The notes beneath the pieces were generated by a model. It was not told the origin of the DNA and made no database searches. It saw only the letters and a program-made list of their open reading frames with translations. The position numbers and the translations under genes were made by a program. A DNA stretch of 64,000 nt from Candidatus Puniceispirillum sp. GTDB lineage: Bacteria; Pseudomonadota; Alphaproteobacteria; Puniceispirillales; Puniceispirillaceae. Of the stretch, positions 26,439 to 35,744 are shown piece after piece. The number at the start of each line of letters is the position of its first letter. Position 1 is the first letter of the stretch. The stretch lies in assembly GCA_028383305.1 (NCBI GenBank), contig JAOEVD010000004.1:1-64000 (forward strand). Direction: 5' to 3'.

Positions 26439-28433
26439 ATGGCCAAACAATCTTCATCACCACCGCAATCAACCGCGCTTGGCACCTGTCTTTGGCAACC
26501 AACAGACGAAACGATTGAACAGGCGCAACTGCAAGATTTTGGGCGGTTTATCGCTGCCAATCATGGCTTTGACTGGGGCGGTGATTTCCAAGCCTTGTGG
26601 CAATGGTCAATCGATTCAATGCCTGATTTCTGGCAAAGCCTGTGGCAATGGCATGGCATGATTGGCAATATGGGATCACGCATCCTGATCAATGAAACCG
26701 CGATGCCCGGTGCCCAGTTTTTTCCCGATGCCAAAATCAATTTTGCCGAAAATCTTTTGGCCGAGGCCGATGACCGTCCGGCAATCAGCGCCTATGGCGA
26801 AGATGGCCGTCATATCGCGCTCAGCCGTGCCGAGCTGAAACAAAAAGTTATGGCGCTTGCCGGCTGGATGCGTGCCAAGGGCGTTGGCCAAGGTGACCGC
26901 GTTGCCGCCTATACGCCAAATGTGGCCGAAGCGGTGATCACGATGTTGGCAAGCGCAACCATCGGCGCGGTCTATTCCAGCTGCTCGCCCGATTTCGGAT
27001 TAGCCGGTGCGGTTGATCGATTTAGCCAGATTGAAGCAAAGTTGTTAATGGCCTGCGATGGCTATCTTTACGCTGGCAAAAAGATTGATCGGATGCCGCT
27101 GATTGCCAATCTTGCCGCTCAATTGCCAACGCTTGAGGCGGTTTTAATGCTTCCCTATCTTTGCGATGCGCCAGATTGCAGCGCCATTGCCAATGCCACC
27201 CTTTTTGACGATGCGATTGCAAGCGTCAAACCGGTCAACACCTTTGTGCGGGTTGGTTTCAATGATCCGCTTTATATTCTCTATTCAAGCGGCACAACCG
27301 GTGCGCCAAAATGCATTGTTCACGGCGTTGGCGGCACCTTGATCCAGCATATTAAAGAACATCGCCTTCATGGTGATTTGGGCGCGGGTGATGCCATGTT
27401 CTATTTCACCACTTGTGGATGGATGATGTGGAATTGGCTTGTATCGGCCTTGGCGATCAAGGCAAAAGTGGTGTTGTTTGAAGGCAACCCATTTCACCCG
27501 GGGCCAGCCCGATTATGGGAACTGGCCGAAACCGAAAATATTGTCATTTTCGGCACGTCGGCAAAATATATCGATGCTGTTCGCAATTCAGGTTATGTGC
27601 CGCGTGATCAGGTTCGTCTTGGCGCGCTGCGAGCCCTATTATCAACCGGATCGCCGCTCTCATCTGACGGCTTTGCCTTTGTTTATGACAAGATCAAACC
27701 CGACCTGCAGCTATGTTCGATTTCCGGCGGCACCGATATCGTGTCATGTTTTGTTCTTGGCTGTCCGGTTCAGCCGGTTTTTGCCGGTGAAATCCAAACC
27801 CGCGGCCTTGGCATGAAAACCGATGTTCTGGACGAAGATGGAACCAGCCTGATCGGCAAACAAGGCGAGCTTTGCTGCACCGCGCCTTTCCCTGCAATGC
27901 CGGTAAAGTTCTGGAATGATACTGATGGCAGCAAATATAAAGCTGCCTATTTTGAGCATTTTCAGGGCATATGGCGGCATGGCGATTGGGCCACCATGAC
28001 CGCACGCGGCGGCATGATCATTCATGGCCGGTCTGACGCCACCTTAAACCCGGGCGGTGTTCGCATTGGCACGGCCGAAATTTACCGTCAGGTCGAAGCT
28101 TTTGATGCGATTACCGAAGCGCTGGTCATTGGTCAGGATTGGCAAGATGATGTAAGGGTTATCCTGTTTGTGCGGATGGCCGATGGTGCAAATCTTGATG
28201 ATGATTTGCGGCGCGCCATCTGCATGGCCATTCGCGCTGGTGCAACGCCCCGCCATGTGCCTACTGCCATCATCGCCGTTCCTGATATTCCGCGCACGCG
28301 TTCGGGTAAAATAACCGAACTTGCCGTTCGTGATGTCATTCATGGTCGGGCGATTAAAAACACCGAAGCCTTAGCAAATGCCGAAGCGCTGGCTTTTTTC
28401 GAGAATTTACCTGAATTGCAAAAGCCAGATTAG
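26439..28433 (+). CDS. Acetoacetyl-CoA synthetase
   Basis: ATP-dependent acyl-CoA ligase, 664 residues. The AMP-binding motif is YSSGTTGAPKCIVHG; the segment STGSPLSSDGF and the strongly conserved SISGGTDI are typical of acetoacetyl-CoA synthetase rather than acetyl-CoA synthetase. The C-terminal RSGKITELAV contains the catalytic Lys. It activates acetoacetate, for use of ketone bodies or polyhydroxybutyrate breakdown products. ATG 26439 (MAKQSS) is chosen; upstream frame adds 15 unlikely residues. The stop overlaps the convergent neighbour's stop. Confidence 0.9.
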   Translation: MAKQSSSPPQSTALGTCLWQPTDETIEQAQLQDFGRFIAANHGFDWGGDFQALWQWSIDSMPDFWQSLWQWHGMIGNMGSRILINETAMPGAQFFPDAKINFAENLLAEADDRPAISAYGEDGRHIALSRAELKQKVMALAGWMRAKGVGQGDRVAAYTPNVAEAVITMLASATIGAVYSSCSPDFGLAGAVDRFSQIEAKLLMACDGYLYAGKKIDRMPLIANLAAQLPTLEAVLMLPYLCDAPDCSAIANATLFDDAIASVKPVNTFVRVGFNDPLYILYSSGTTGAPKCIVHGVGGTLIQHIKEHRLHGDLGAGDAMFYFTTCGWMMWNWLVSALAIKAKVVLFEGNPFHPGPARLWELAETENIVIFGTSAKYIDAVRNSGYVPRDQVRLGALRALLSTGSPLSSDGFAFVYDKIKPDLQLCSISGGTDIVSCFVLGCPVQPVFAGEIQTRGLGMKTDVLDEDGTSLIGKQGELCCTAPFPAMPVKFWNDTDGSKYKAAYFEHFQGIWRHGDWATMTARGGMIIHGRSDATLNPGGVRIGTAEIYRQVEAFDAITEALVIGQDWQDDVRVILFVRMADGANLDDDLRRAICMAIRAGATPRHVPTAIIAVPDIPRTRSGKITELAVRDVIHGRAIKNTEALANAEALAFFENLPELQKPD

Positions 28434-28963
28434 CCTTTAATCAGCCCTTGAACCGCACTGCTATTGGCAAAACGGCGGCGGTTGGCTTTGTAAAAAGCAA
28501 GCGATAGAGACAATTGGCGGGTTTCTTCCTGTTTCAAGGAATCTTCACCATCAAGATCATCCAGCTTGGCCGCTGCGCAAATATGCGCAAGATAGGTATG
28601 ATCAGCCTTAACACGGTCGGCAATGATCTTGAATTTTACCTTTGATCCAACCGGCCATTTTTCGCGCAATAAGGTTAAAAGAACGAAATTGGCACCTGCC
28701 TCAAGCTGGGACGCAAGCGTGCTGTCGGCCGTGGCTTTACCGGTAACAATCTCACTGGCAATGATAGTCATCGCGTCAAGATGATTTTGATCAGCCGCCA
28801 ATTCAGCGCCGCGATCCCGATCCATCCAATGCCCAAGAAGGTTAACCTTATCGGCAGCGTCCAGCCCTATCAGCAATGCATGACTTGCTGCCTTTTGGGT
28901 CACACTTACATCAACAATGTCACTTTCGCCCATGATGCGGATAAGTGTTTTTTGGTCAGCCAT
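28430..28963 (-). CDS. Hypothetical protein
   Basis: 177 residues, no family recognised. It is mostly helical in appearance with alternating charged and Ala/Leu-rich stretches, and has no signal peptide or membrane helix. Notable segments are VSVTQKAASHALLIGLDAAD in the N-terminal third and VGSKVKFKIIADRVKADHTY mid-protein. AGGA lies before ATG 28963, giving a credible start and supporting a real gene. It shares its last bases with the aacS stop (TTAG). The next gene upstream on this strand is a permease 100 bases away. Confidence 0.6.
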   Translation of the reverse strand: MADQKTLIRIMGESDIVDVSVTQKAASHALLIGLDAADKVNLLGHWMDRDRGAELAADQNHLDAMTIIASEIVTGKATADSTLASQLEAGANFVLLTLLREKWPVGSKVKFKIIADRVKADHTYLAHICAAAKLDDLDGEDSLKQEETRQLSLSLAFYKANRRRFANSSAVQGLIKG

Positions 28964-29063
28964 CAATTTATTCCTAGGTCAATTTTGATACAGATATTAC
29001 ACCGTCAATCGCGCGGGTGTACCGAGGTTTTCGCAAAAGAACAAGCCTTTCATCGGGTTTGCC

Positions 29064-29936
29064 CTAGATCCCCGGCTGATTGACCTCGCGCGTGCGCACA
29101 AGTTCGCGCCATGCAATCACAAGACAGCTAGCAATAATAACAAGCGTGCCAATAATTTCACTTGCCGACATGATTTCGGCAAAAACAAAATAACCAACAA
29201 TCCCCGAAATTGGCATTTGCACATAACGCATCGACGCCACCACAACCGCATCCGAATAGCGATAGGCGGTTGTCATCACAATTTGCAACGCTGATCCAAT
29301 CACCCCAAGAATCACAAGGTCAATTAGAACTGACTGGCTAATTGATTGCATCTGATCGGGTAAAACCATCACGATAACGCACAAAACGCCAAATCCGGCC
29401 AAATTATACCAAGCCGCCACCGATGCAGGCGCGTCGCCTTTGCCAAGTTGGCGCAGAATCAAGGACAGACCAGCCCCGACAAGCGCAGCACCAATGCCAT
29501 AAAGCGCATACCATGACATCGCGCCCTCAAAGGGGTCGGTGATAATAACCACCCCTGCCAGACCAGCAACAACCGCCGTCCAACGGTAAATCCCTACTTT
29601 TTCTCCCAGAAAAATCGGCGCTAACAGCGTGATGAAAATAACCGAACTTTGAAATAACGCTGTTGCCATGCCAAGCGGCATCGACCGGATTGATAAAAAC
29701 CAAAAGGTAATGCCGCAAAGGCCAAGAAGGCTGCGAAAAAACAGAATTCTGCGCTGATTAATTTGCAAGAAATCACGGCCACGAAGATAAATGGCACAGA
29801 GGAATAAAATCGGAAGCGAGAATAGGAACCGGTAAAATAAAGTGGTGATGATATTGATATCCGAGCCCAGCTTTTTGATCAGGACACCGGTCAACACGCC
29901 GAAAATAACCGCGAGCAAACTTAGAAACACACCCAT
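29064..29936 (-). CDS. EamA/DMT-family membrane transporter
   Basis: 290 residues forming about ten transmembrane helices in two EamA repeats, the drug/metabolite transporter pattern. The first repeat includes FYRFLFSLPILFL and the second YALYGIGAALVGAGLSL. Substrate unknown. GAGG lies 7 bases before ATG 29936, which is better supported than an upstream start at 29960. Confidence 0.88.
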   Translation of the reverse strand: MGVFLSLLAVIFGVLTGVLIKKLGSDINIITTLFYRFLFSLPILFLCAIYLRGRDFLQINQRRILFFRSLLGLCGITFWFLSIRSMPLGMATALFQSSVIFITLLAPIFLGEKVGIYRWTAVVAGLAGVVIITDPFEGAMSWYALYGIGAALVGAGLSLILRQLGKGDAPASVAAWYNLAGFGVLCVIVMVLPDQMQSISQSVLIDLVILGVIGSALQIVMTTAYRYSDAVVVASMRYVQMPISGIVGYFVFAEIMSASEIIGTLVIIASCLVIAWRELVRTREVNQPGI

Positions 29937-30172
29937 TAGTGACCTCGGCAAGTGAACCAACTTTCTTTACCTTTGGTGTTGAACTGCTGATCATTGAACG
30001 CTTTTGAGTCGTATCAATTTTGCACAAGAACGCGCGTGACCTCGGCAGAGTCCGCAAGCATTGGCCATTTCTGGTTCTATCGTAATTCATGCAAAAGCAC
30101 ATCTTTTCTTTTCCCCAACAGTGTTTATCCTTGCTACCATATTCAGGTCAACCCAACGAAAGAGCGCGCAAC

Positions 30173-30655
30173 ATGACCTCGCAATCAAATCCGAAACATC
30201 TGAAATTCACTGCCGCACTTACGCCCAAATCTTTATCACGAATTTGTGCAACGCTTGTCGTTTGCCTTGTTGCCACCGGATTTGGCACCGCCAATGCCGA
30301 CATCATCGCTGACCGCAAAGCCGGATTTAAGCGCAATGCTGATTCGATGAAGGCCATCGCCGCCGCCATTGGGAGTGGCGATTACCAAACCGTGATCAGT
30401 CGTGCCGAAGGGATTGCCAGCTGGGCAAACACAATCCCAAGCTATTTTCCTGAGGGAAGCGTTCCAGGTGACACCAAGGCGCGCGTCGAAATCTGGTTTG
30501 AATTTGACGCCTTTAAAGCCAAGGCCAAAGCCAATGAAACTGCCGCGCTAACCCTTGTCACCGCCGCCAAATCAAGGGATCAGGGCGCCATGATGGCAGG
30601 GCTGAAAAATCTGGGGGCAAGCTGCAAATCCTGCCACTCCAGTTTCAAATACTAG
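30173..30655 (+). CDS. Class II cytochrome c (c-prime/c556 type)
   Basis: A 160-residue periplasmic c-type cytochrome. The N-terminal part is a signal peptide ending near TANA-DI, and the single haem site CKSCH lies at the extreme C-terminus (151-155), the hallmark of the four-helix class II family. The amphipathic helices carry RKAGFKRNADSMKAIAAA near the mature start. The neighbour on the opposite strand encodes a cytochrome b561, a common partner pairing (c556-b561). The start at 30173 is chosen for the signal peptide. Confidence 0.9.
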   Translation: MTSQSNPKHLKFTAALTPKSLSRICATLVVCLVATGFGTANADIIADRKAGFKRNADSMKAIAAAIGSGDYQTVISRAEGIASWANTIPSYFPEGSVPGDTKARVEIWFEFDAFKAKAKANETAALTLVTAAKSRDQGAMMAGLKNLGASCKSCHSSFKY

Positions 30656-30698
30656 ACCGTCAAAATCGGGCAATCTTCAAGCAAAGCAAGGATGGTGG

Positions 30699-31361
30699 TT
30701 AAAACAAGCTTGGCCGCAATAGGGTAAGCGATTCTGCCGCAACGACAAACGCCACCATCAAAATAAACCCAAAAAAGCTATGTTTGGCTGAAATACTGCC
30801 GTCGTTTTCCAACTTGGCATCGGCGATCTTCGATTTGCCTTTGACCATGACCATCGTCAAATTGCGCTTTTTCTTGAATTTATAAATCAAAATAGCGGCA
30901 ATATGTAAAATGATGATCAGAAACAAAAACCTTTCTGAAAAATGATGCACATCGGCAATTTTATCGGTCAAATTTGGCACCAAATGCGCAAGCGGCCCCT
31001 CAAACAAAACATCATCATTTGACATGGTGCCCGTCACCGCCATCAACAGCGGAATGCCAAGCAGCCCTAAAACCGCATAGCCGCCAAGGGCGCTGTGGCC
31101 AGATTTTGCGACAGGATCAGGCCGAAACAGCGTTTTCAATCCGTTCAACGCCGCCTTAGGCGATCGCAGAAACTGACCAAACCGTGCATAATGGCCACCA
31201 AGAAACCCCCAAAAAATACGAAATGTCACAAGCCCCAGAACCGCCAGACCAAATCGTTCATGAACCCAAAGAACCTCGGTTTTCGCCGAAATAATTGCGC
31301 CAACGACACAAATAAAAAGATTCCAATGAAACAGGCGCAAAGGAAAATCCCACACAATCAT
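30699..31361 (-). CDS. Cytochrome b561-family membrane protein
   Basis: 220 residues with four to five transmembrane helices and haem-ligand His candidates at residue 12 (RLFHWN), in WVHERFG, in SGHSALGGY and in the LHIAAI helix. It belongs to the Ni/Fe-hydrogenase b-type/b561 group, which carries electrons between the quinone pool and periplasmic cytochromes. GGAGAG is 5 bases before ATG. The class II cytochrome c gene converges on it 43 bases away. A lone partner is uncertain because the two genes are not in one operon. Confidence 0.88.
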   Translation of the reverse strand: MIVWDFPLRLFHWNLFICVVGAIISAKTEVLWVHERFGLAVLGLVTFRIFWGFLGGHYARFGQFLRSPKAALNGLKTLFRPDPVAKSGHSALGGYAVLGLLGIPLLMAVTGTMSNDDVLFEGPLAHLVPNLTDKIADVHHFSERFLFLIIILHIAAILIYKFKKKRNLTMVMVKGKSKIADAKLENDGSISAKHSFFGFILMVAFVVAAESLTLLRPSLF

Positions 31362-31519
31362 GTCATCTCTCCATTTGCCAAATTGTTTGTTGTTTCAACC
31401 CTATCACAGAACAAGATTGAAAAAGCAATCCCTTTTCGCCCTGCAAATCTTGCCATTTATGATCAGCGGCGACTCATTGAAATCTGGCATGCGTTGGTGA
31501 AGCCTGATAGATTTTGTTT

Positions 31520-32164
31520 ATGACAATCATGCAGCAGAAACTTTTGTCTTCGGGTGGGGCGCTTGATCAGCTTGCCGCAATCGATGCCGATATTGTCGCT
31601 GCGCTGTCACGTTTTGGGCCGCCACCCGACCGGTCGCTTCCCGCCAGCTTCGAAACTTTGGCGCGATCCATAATCGGCCAACAGATATCGCGCGCTGCCG
31701 CCAGTGCAATCTGGACCCGCATGCGAGACCAAAACCATAACAGCGCCCCCATCATTGCCGCCAAACAACCCGATGATTTAATGCCATTCGGCCTGTCGCG
31801 GCGAAAAGCCGAATATTTGATTGGCATTGCAGATAAAATCCAATCAGGGCGGCTTGATCTAGCAGCATTGGCCGAGATGAGCGGCGAGGATGTTCAAAAG
31901 CACCTTGTCGAAATTCGCGGCATTGGCGCATGGACGGCCGATAATTTTCGGCTTTTTGCGCTTGGCGATATGGATGCTTGGCCAGCCAATGACATTGCCT
32001 TGCAAGAAGGTATGAAACGACTGAAATCATTGGATGAACGACCAAATGGTAAAATGCTGGAAACGCTTGGTGAGGCATGGCGTCCCTATCGCGGCGCCGG
32101 CGCGCTGATGCTTTGGCATATTTACGGCATTCTGGTTCGCAAAGCCACAATTGACGAAATCTAA
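31520..32164 (+). CDS. DNA-3-methyladenine glycosylase II-like protein (HhH-GPD)
   Basis: 214 residues of the AlkA-type helix-hairpin-helix glycosylase superfamily. The HhH motif is EIRGIGAWTADNF, and the catalytic Asp follows in WPANDIAL, at the place it holds in AlkA. The N-terminal half has the conserved IGQQISRAAAS pattern. It would remove alkylated bases. It lacks the N-terminal beta domain of E. coli AlkA, so it is the short form. Its stop overlaps the stop of the convergent SRAP gene. Confidence 0.9.
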   Translation: MTIMQQKLLSSGGALDQLAAIDADIVAALSRFGPPPDRSLPASFETLARSIIGQQISRAAASAIWTRMRDQNHNSAPIIAAKQPDDLMPFGLSRRKAEYLIGIADKIQSGRLDLAALAEMSGEDVQKHLVEIRGIGAWTADNFRLFALGDMDAWPANDIALQEGMKRLKSLDERPNGKMLETLGEAWRPYRGAGALMLWHIYGILVRKATIDEI

Positions 32165-32829
32165 CCGAATAAATCGCCCTGATCCGGCTTTGCTGGCAAA
32201 AGCGCATCACCTTCAAGCGGCGTCACTAGCCCCGGATGGTCTATCCCCGCCTTGCCAACATCAGGCGCAACCCGATACCAGTTAAACCAGCTAGCCGGTG
32301 CAATTTCACAATAGTTTGCAGCCTGATCGGCGGTTCCGCCAAGCCACTGCATTTCAGTGCCCACAGCAAGCACAAGCGGCTGGCGATGGTGAATTTCGGC
32401 CAGCTTGCCATCGGCGGCGCTGGTCATGATCACAAAGTGCGATTGCGAACCCTGTTGAAATAATAATCCGGCCATCGCCATAACGCCGCCATCAGATAGC
32501 TGAATATGCCAAGGTGTTTTTGGCGCTGACCATTCATACCAGCCGCTTGCCACCACAATGCAGCGTGACAGTGAAAAAGCATCGCGAAAGGCTGGTTTTT
32601 CGCGCGCTGTTTCCATGCGGGCATTGATCAAAAAACTTTTGTTTGGCCCTGTCGGTGGCAGCCCCCATGCGGCGGTTTTGGCCTGAACATGAAGACCATC
32701 ACGAACAAGAACCATGCTATTCTGGCTTGGCGCAATATTCCAGCGCGGGCGTAAATTTTGCAAAATCGTAACACCAAAACGGCGCATTAATTCGTCTGTT
32801 GTGGCCGTGCTGGTAAAGCGTCCGCACAT
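32161..32829 (-). CDS. SOS response-associated peptidase (SRAP/HMCES family)
   Basis: 222 residues, a single SRAP domain that shields abasic sites in single-stranded DNA by crosslinking through Cys2. The catalytic set is visible: Cys2 (MCGRF), the substrate-binding NAR (69-71), Glu99 in GWYEW and His147 in EIHHRQP. The neighbour on the other strand is an alkylation glycosylase that would create abasic sites, a plausible functional pair although they are transcribed convergently. Confidence 0.93.
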   Translation of the reverse strand: MCGRFTSTATTDELMRRFGVTILQNLRPRWNIAPSQNSMVLVRDGLHVQAKTAAWGLPPTGPNKSFLINARMETAREKPAFRDAFSLSRCIVVASGWYEWSAPKTPWHIQLSDGGVMAMAGLLFQQGSQSHFVIMTSAADGKLAEIHHRQPLVLAVGTEMQWLGGTADQAANYCEIAPASWFNWYRVAPDVGKAGIDHPGLVTPLEGDALLPAKPDQGDLFG

Positions 32830-33012
32830 AACACATCTTGCCCTTATCGTAAAAATTCTGACGCGATTGATCGCCCAACCAATAGGGTAGTGCGAAACTG
32901 ACGACTAGGCGAGCCATCAATCATGTTGTATCACTGGATAGCAATCACTGCGATCCGGCGCAATGATTCCGCGCATTGCCAAACCAGCCAACCAAAGGCC
33001 CCATTTCGTACC

Positions 33013-33987
33013 ATGACAGCCTGCCTTGCCATTTCCGATCAGAGCGTTGCCAAGGCGGTAACGATTCTTACAGCAGGACAGCTTGTCGCTTTTCCAACCG
33101 AAACGGTTTATGGGCTTGGTGCTGACGCAACCAATGCAGCAGCGGTTGCGCGTATTTTTGCGGCCAAACAGCGACCAGCCTTTAATCCGTTGATAAGCCA
33201 TGTTGCGTCGGCTGATGCCGCTTTTGCGCTTGGTCAAAAAACCCCGATTGCCACCGCCCTTGCCGCCGCTTTCTGGCCTGGTCCCCTGACATTGATTTTG
33301 CAGCACAATGATAATTGCCCTGTGGCGATGCTCACCACCGCCGGATTGGACAAGATTGGGGTTCGGGTTCCGGCGCATCGCGGCGCGCAATTGCTGTTAA
33401 ACGCCTTCGGCAAACCCATTGCTGCGCCAAGCGCCAATCCATCAGGCCGGATTAGCCCTAGCACCGCCAAACATGTTCTTGACGGGCTTGATGGCAGACT
33501 GGATCTGGTGCTTGATGGCGGGTCATGCGAATCCGGCCTTGAATCGACCATTATCGACTGTACGGGCGATTTTGCCCGCCTGTTGCGCCCTGGCGGGATT
33601 ACGCGCGATGCTCTGGCCGCAGCTTTGGCCGCGGCAAATTGTAACCCGCAAATTGATATTGCAGAACCATTGGCCGATCACGAAAATCCGGTTGCGCCCG
33701 GCCAGCTTGCCAGTCATTACGCCCCCAAGGCGGCGGTAAGGTTGATGGCTAAAACCAGCACCGCAGATGAAGAGTTAATCGGGTTTGGCACAGTCAGCGG
33801 GGCAGGTAAATTAGCCCTAAACCTCAGCCCTTCAGGCGATTTGGTTGAAGCTGCAGCCAATCTGTTCTCGATACTTCATTCGGTTGATGCTGCCGACATT
33901 GCCAAGATTGCTATTGCTCCTATTCCCGATACCGGTCTTGGCGAGGCCATTAATGACCGGCTTCGCCGCGCCGCCGCACCGCGCTAG
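33013..33987 (+). CDS. L-threonylcarbamoyladenylate synthase (Sua5/YrdC/YwlC)
   Basis: Makes threonylcarbamoyl-AMP for the t6A modification of tRNA position 37. The YrdC domain shows LVAFPTETVYGLGADATN (24-41) and GKPIAAPSANPSGRISPS, and a further C-terminal domain makes this the long Sua5 form (324 residues). Start uncertain: 33013 fits the family, while an upstream ATG at 32923 adds 30 residues and has no better ribosome site. Gene name is tsaC or tsaC1 in related genomes. Confidence 0.9.
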   Translation: MTACLAISDQSVAKAVTILTAGQLVAFPTETVYGLGADATNAAAVARIFAAKQRPAFNPLISHVASADAAFALGQKTPIATALAAAFWPGPLTLILQHNDNCPVAMLTTAGLDKIGVRVPAHRGAQLLLNAFGKPIAAPSANPSGRISPSTAKHVLDGLDGRLDLVLDGGSCESGLESTIIDCTGDFARLLRPGGITRDALAAALAAANCNPQIDIAEPLADHENPVAPGQLASHYAPKAAVRLMAKTSTADEELIGFGTVSGAGKLALNLSPSGDLVEAAANLFSILHSVDAADIAKIAIAPIPDTGLGEAINDRLRRAAAPR

Positions 33988-34105
33988 CTGTTTTTTTTAA
34001 TTTTTGCGCTAGATGCAGGAAATTTTGAGCCCGAAAATCTGTTTCACCGAAAACAACGCTTTCATCACTGAACAGCATTTGCATTAGCGGGCGCAGATAC
34101 CTATA

Positions 34106-34137
34106 AATAAAGGCCAGTCTGAATAAAGGCCAGTCTG
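34106..34137. repeat. Perfect tandem duplication of 16 bp
   Basis: AATAAAGGCCAGTCTG occurs twice back to back with no mismatch, in the 256-bp gap between the Sua5 gene and the flavoprotein gene. Nearby TGGTTGGC-type repeats (34165-34195) hint at slippage. Confidence 0.9.
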
Positions 34138-34243
34138 ATGGTTAAAAGGATATCTGGGTGCGGCATTTGGCCGGTTGGCATTTTGCTGGTTGGCACGCTA
34201 ACCCGGCCATTACGCGGAATGTTAGCGTTGCTATCAAACAAAT

Positions 34244-35707
34244 ATGACAGGAATTGTGAAGCTTATGGATGACCGTAAACCAAATATCATTGATGATCTA
34301 ATCGGCCTTGTTGGTAACAAAGCGGTGCTGCAAACCACTGATGATACAGCAAGCTATCTGTCTGATTGGCATGACCGGTTTCACGGGTCAGCGCATGCAG
34401 TTGTTCTGCCAGAAACAACCGCGCAGGTTGCCGCCATCATGGCCTATGCTGACAAGCATGATATCATCGTTGTTCCGCAAGGTGGCAATACCGGTTTTAT
34501 GGGTGGGGCAACGCCTGATGGCAGCGGCAATTCAATCCTCTTGTCGCTTCGCCGGATGAACAAGGTTCGTGAAATTGACACGCAAAATATGTCAATGACG
34601 GTAGAGGCGGGCTGCATCCTGCAGAATCTTCAAGATGTTGCCGAAGATGCAGGTTTGTATTTTCCATTGAATCTAGCGGCAAAAGGTAGCTGCACAATTG
34701 GCGGCAATCTTGGCACCAATGCAGGCGGGTTGAATGTTGTTCGTTATGGCACAACCCGCGCCTTGACACTTGGTCTCGAAGTCGTGCTGATGGGCGGCGA
34801 AGTGTTGGAAATGCTAAGCGGGCTTCGCAAAGATAATACCGGTTATGATTTGAAAGACCTGTTTGTCGGATCGGAAGGCACGCTTGGCATCATCACCGCA
34901 GCAACAATGCGGCTATTTCCAAAACCTGTCGCCCTTAGCACTGCCTTTGCCGAAATTCGTGATGTTGATGCGGCGGTTGAATTGCTGCATCGCGTGCAGG
35001 CCGCATCAGGCGGTATGATCGAAGCCTTTGAATTGATTCCTGCCGATATTCTGCATGTTCTGTTTGAGTCATTTCCCGATATCCAACGTCCGCTAGCCAC
35101 CATTGGCCCGATGAATGTTTTGATGGAAATTGGCAGCACCAATCCAGCCTATAATGAAGTTGGTGGAAATGGCAGCTCGCCAATCCGGTCGATCATGGAA
35201 TCGGTTCTTGAAACCGCCTTTGAGGATGGTTTGGTGATTGACGCCACCATCGCAAGTAGTGATGCCCAGCGCGATGCCCTATGGGATGTTCGCGAATCAT
35301 CACCCGAGTCACATAAACGTGCTGGCAAGTTGGTGCGATCAGATGTGGCCTTGCCGCAATCAGCCTTATCGGCATTTTACGCTGATATGGTTGCTGGCGT
35401 AAAAGCTATTGATCCTAAAATCCGCATTTGTGGCTATGGCCATATTGGTGATGGCAATTTGCATTTCAATCTTGTTCAGGCCGCTGGCGGCGACCCCGAT
35501 TTTGACGCCAAAGCCCCGAAATTGCTTGAATTGCTTTATGGGAACGTCACCAAATATGGCGGGTCAATCAGCGCTGAACATGGCATTGGACAGGTCAAAC
35601 GTGACCAGCTTGCCAAGGTCAAAAGCCCTGCGATCATCAATACCATGAAATCAATTAAGGCGGCTTTAGACCCGAAAAATTTAATGAACCCGGGTAAGGT
35701 TATCTAA
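34244..35707 (+). CDS. FAD-binding D-2-hydroxyacid dehydrogenase-like flavoprotein
   Basis: 487 residues of the GlcD/DLD/D-2-hydroxyglutarate dehydrogenase group. The FAD domain (PCMH type) has VVPQGGNTGFMGGATP, then NLGTNAGGLNVVRYG and VGSEGTLGI. The C-terminal domain ends with GYGHIGDGNLHFN, SAEHGIG and NPGKVI, the substrate and metal-binding part. Donor substrate not determined: D-2-hydroxyglutarate or D-lactate are candidates. A second ATG at 34265 is possible. DUF924 follows 37 bases later. Confidence 0.9.
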   Translation: MTGIVKLMDDRKPNIIDDLIGLVGNKAVLQTTDDTASYLSDWHDRFHGSAHAVVLPETTAQVAAIMAYADKHDIIVVPQGGNTGFMGGATPDGSGNSILLSLRRMNKVREIDTQNMSMTVEAGCILQNLQDVAEDAGLYFPLNLAAKGSCTIGGNLGTNAGGLNVVRYGTTRALTLGLEVVLMGGEVLEMLSGLRKDNTGYDLKDLFVGSEGTLGIITAATMRLFPKPVALSTAFAEIRDVDAAVELLHRVQAASGGMIEAFELIPADILHVLFESFPDIQRPLATIGPMNVLMEIGSTNPAYNEVGGNGSSPIRSIMESVLETAFEDGLVIDATIASSDAQRDALWDVRESSPESHKRAGKLVRSDVALPQSALSAFYADMVAGVKAIDPKIRICGYGHIGDGNLHFNLVQAAGGDPDFDAKAPKLLELLYGNVTKYGGSISAEHGIGQVKRDQLAKVKSPAIINTMKSIKAALDPKNLMNPGKVI

Positions 35708-35744
35708 TCCTAAAAATCACCCTTTAACGTGAAAGGTTTAGATC

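Noticed and set aside
30656-30698. Search for a terminator between the cytochrome genes
   Set aside because: No stable stem with T-run was seen in the 43 bases.
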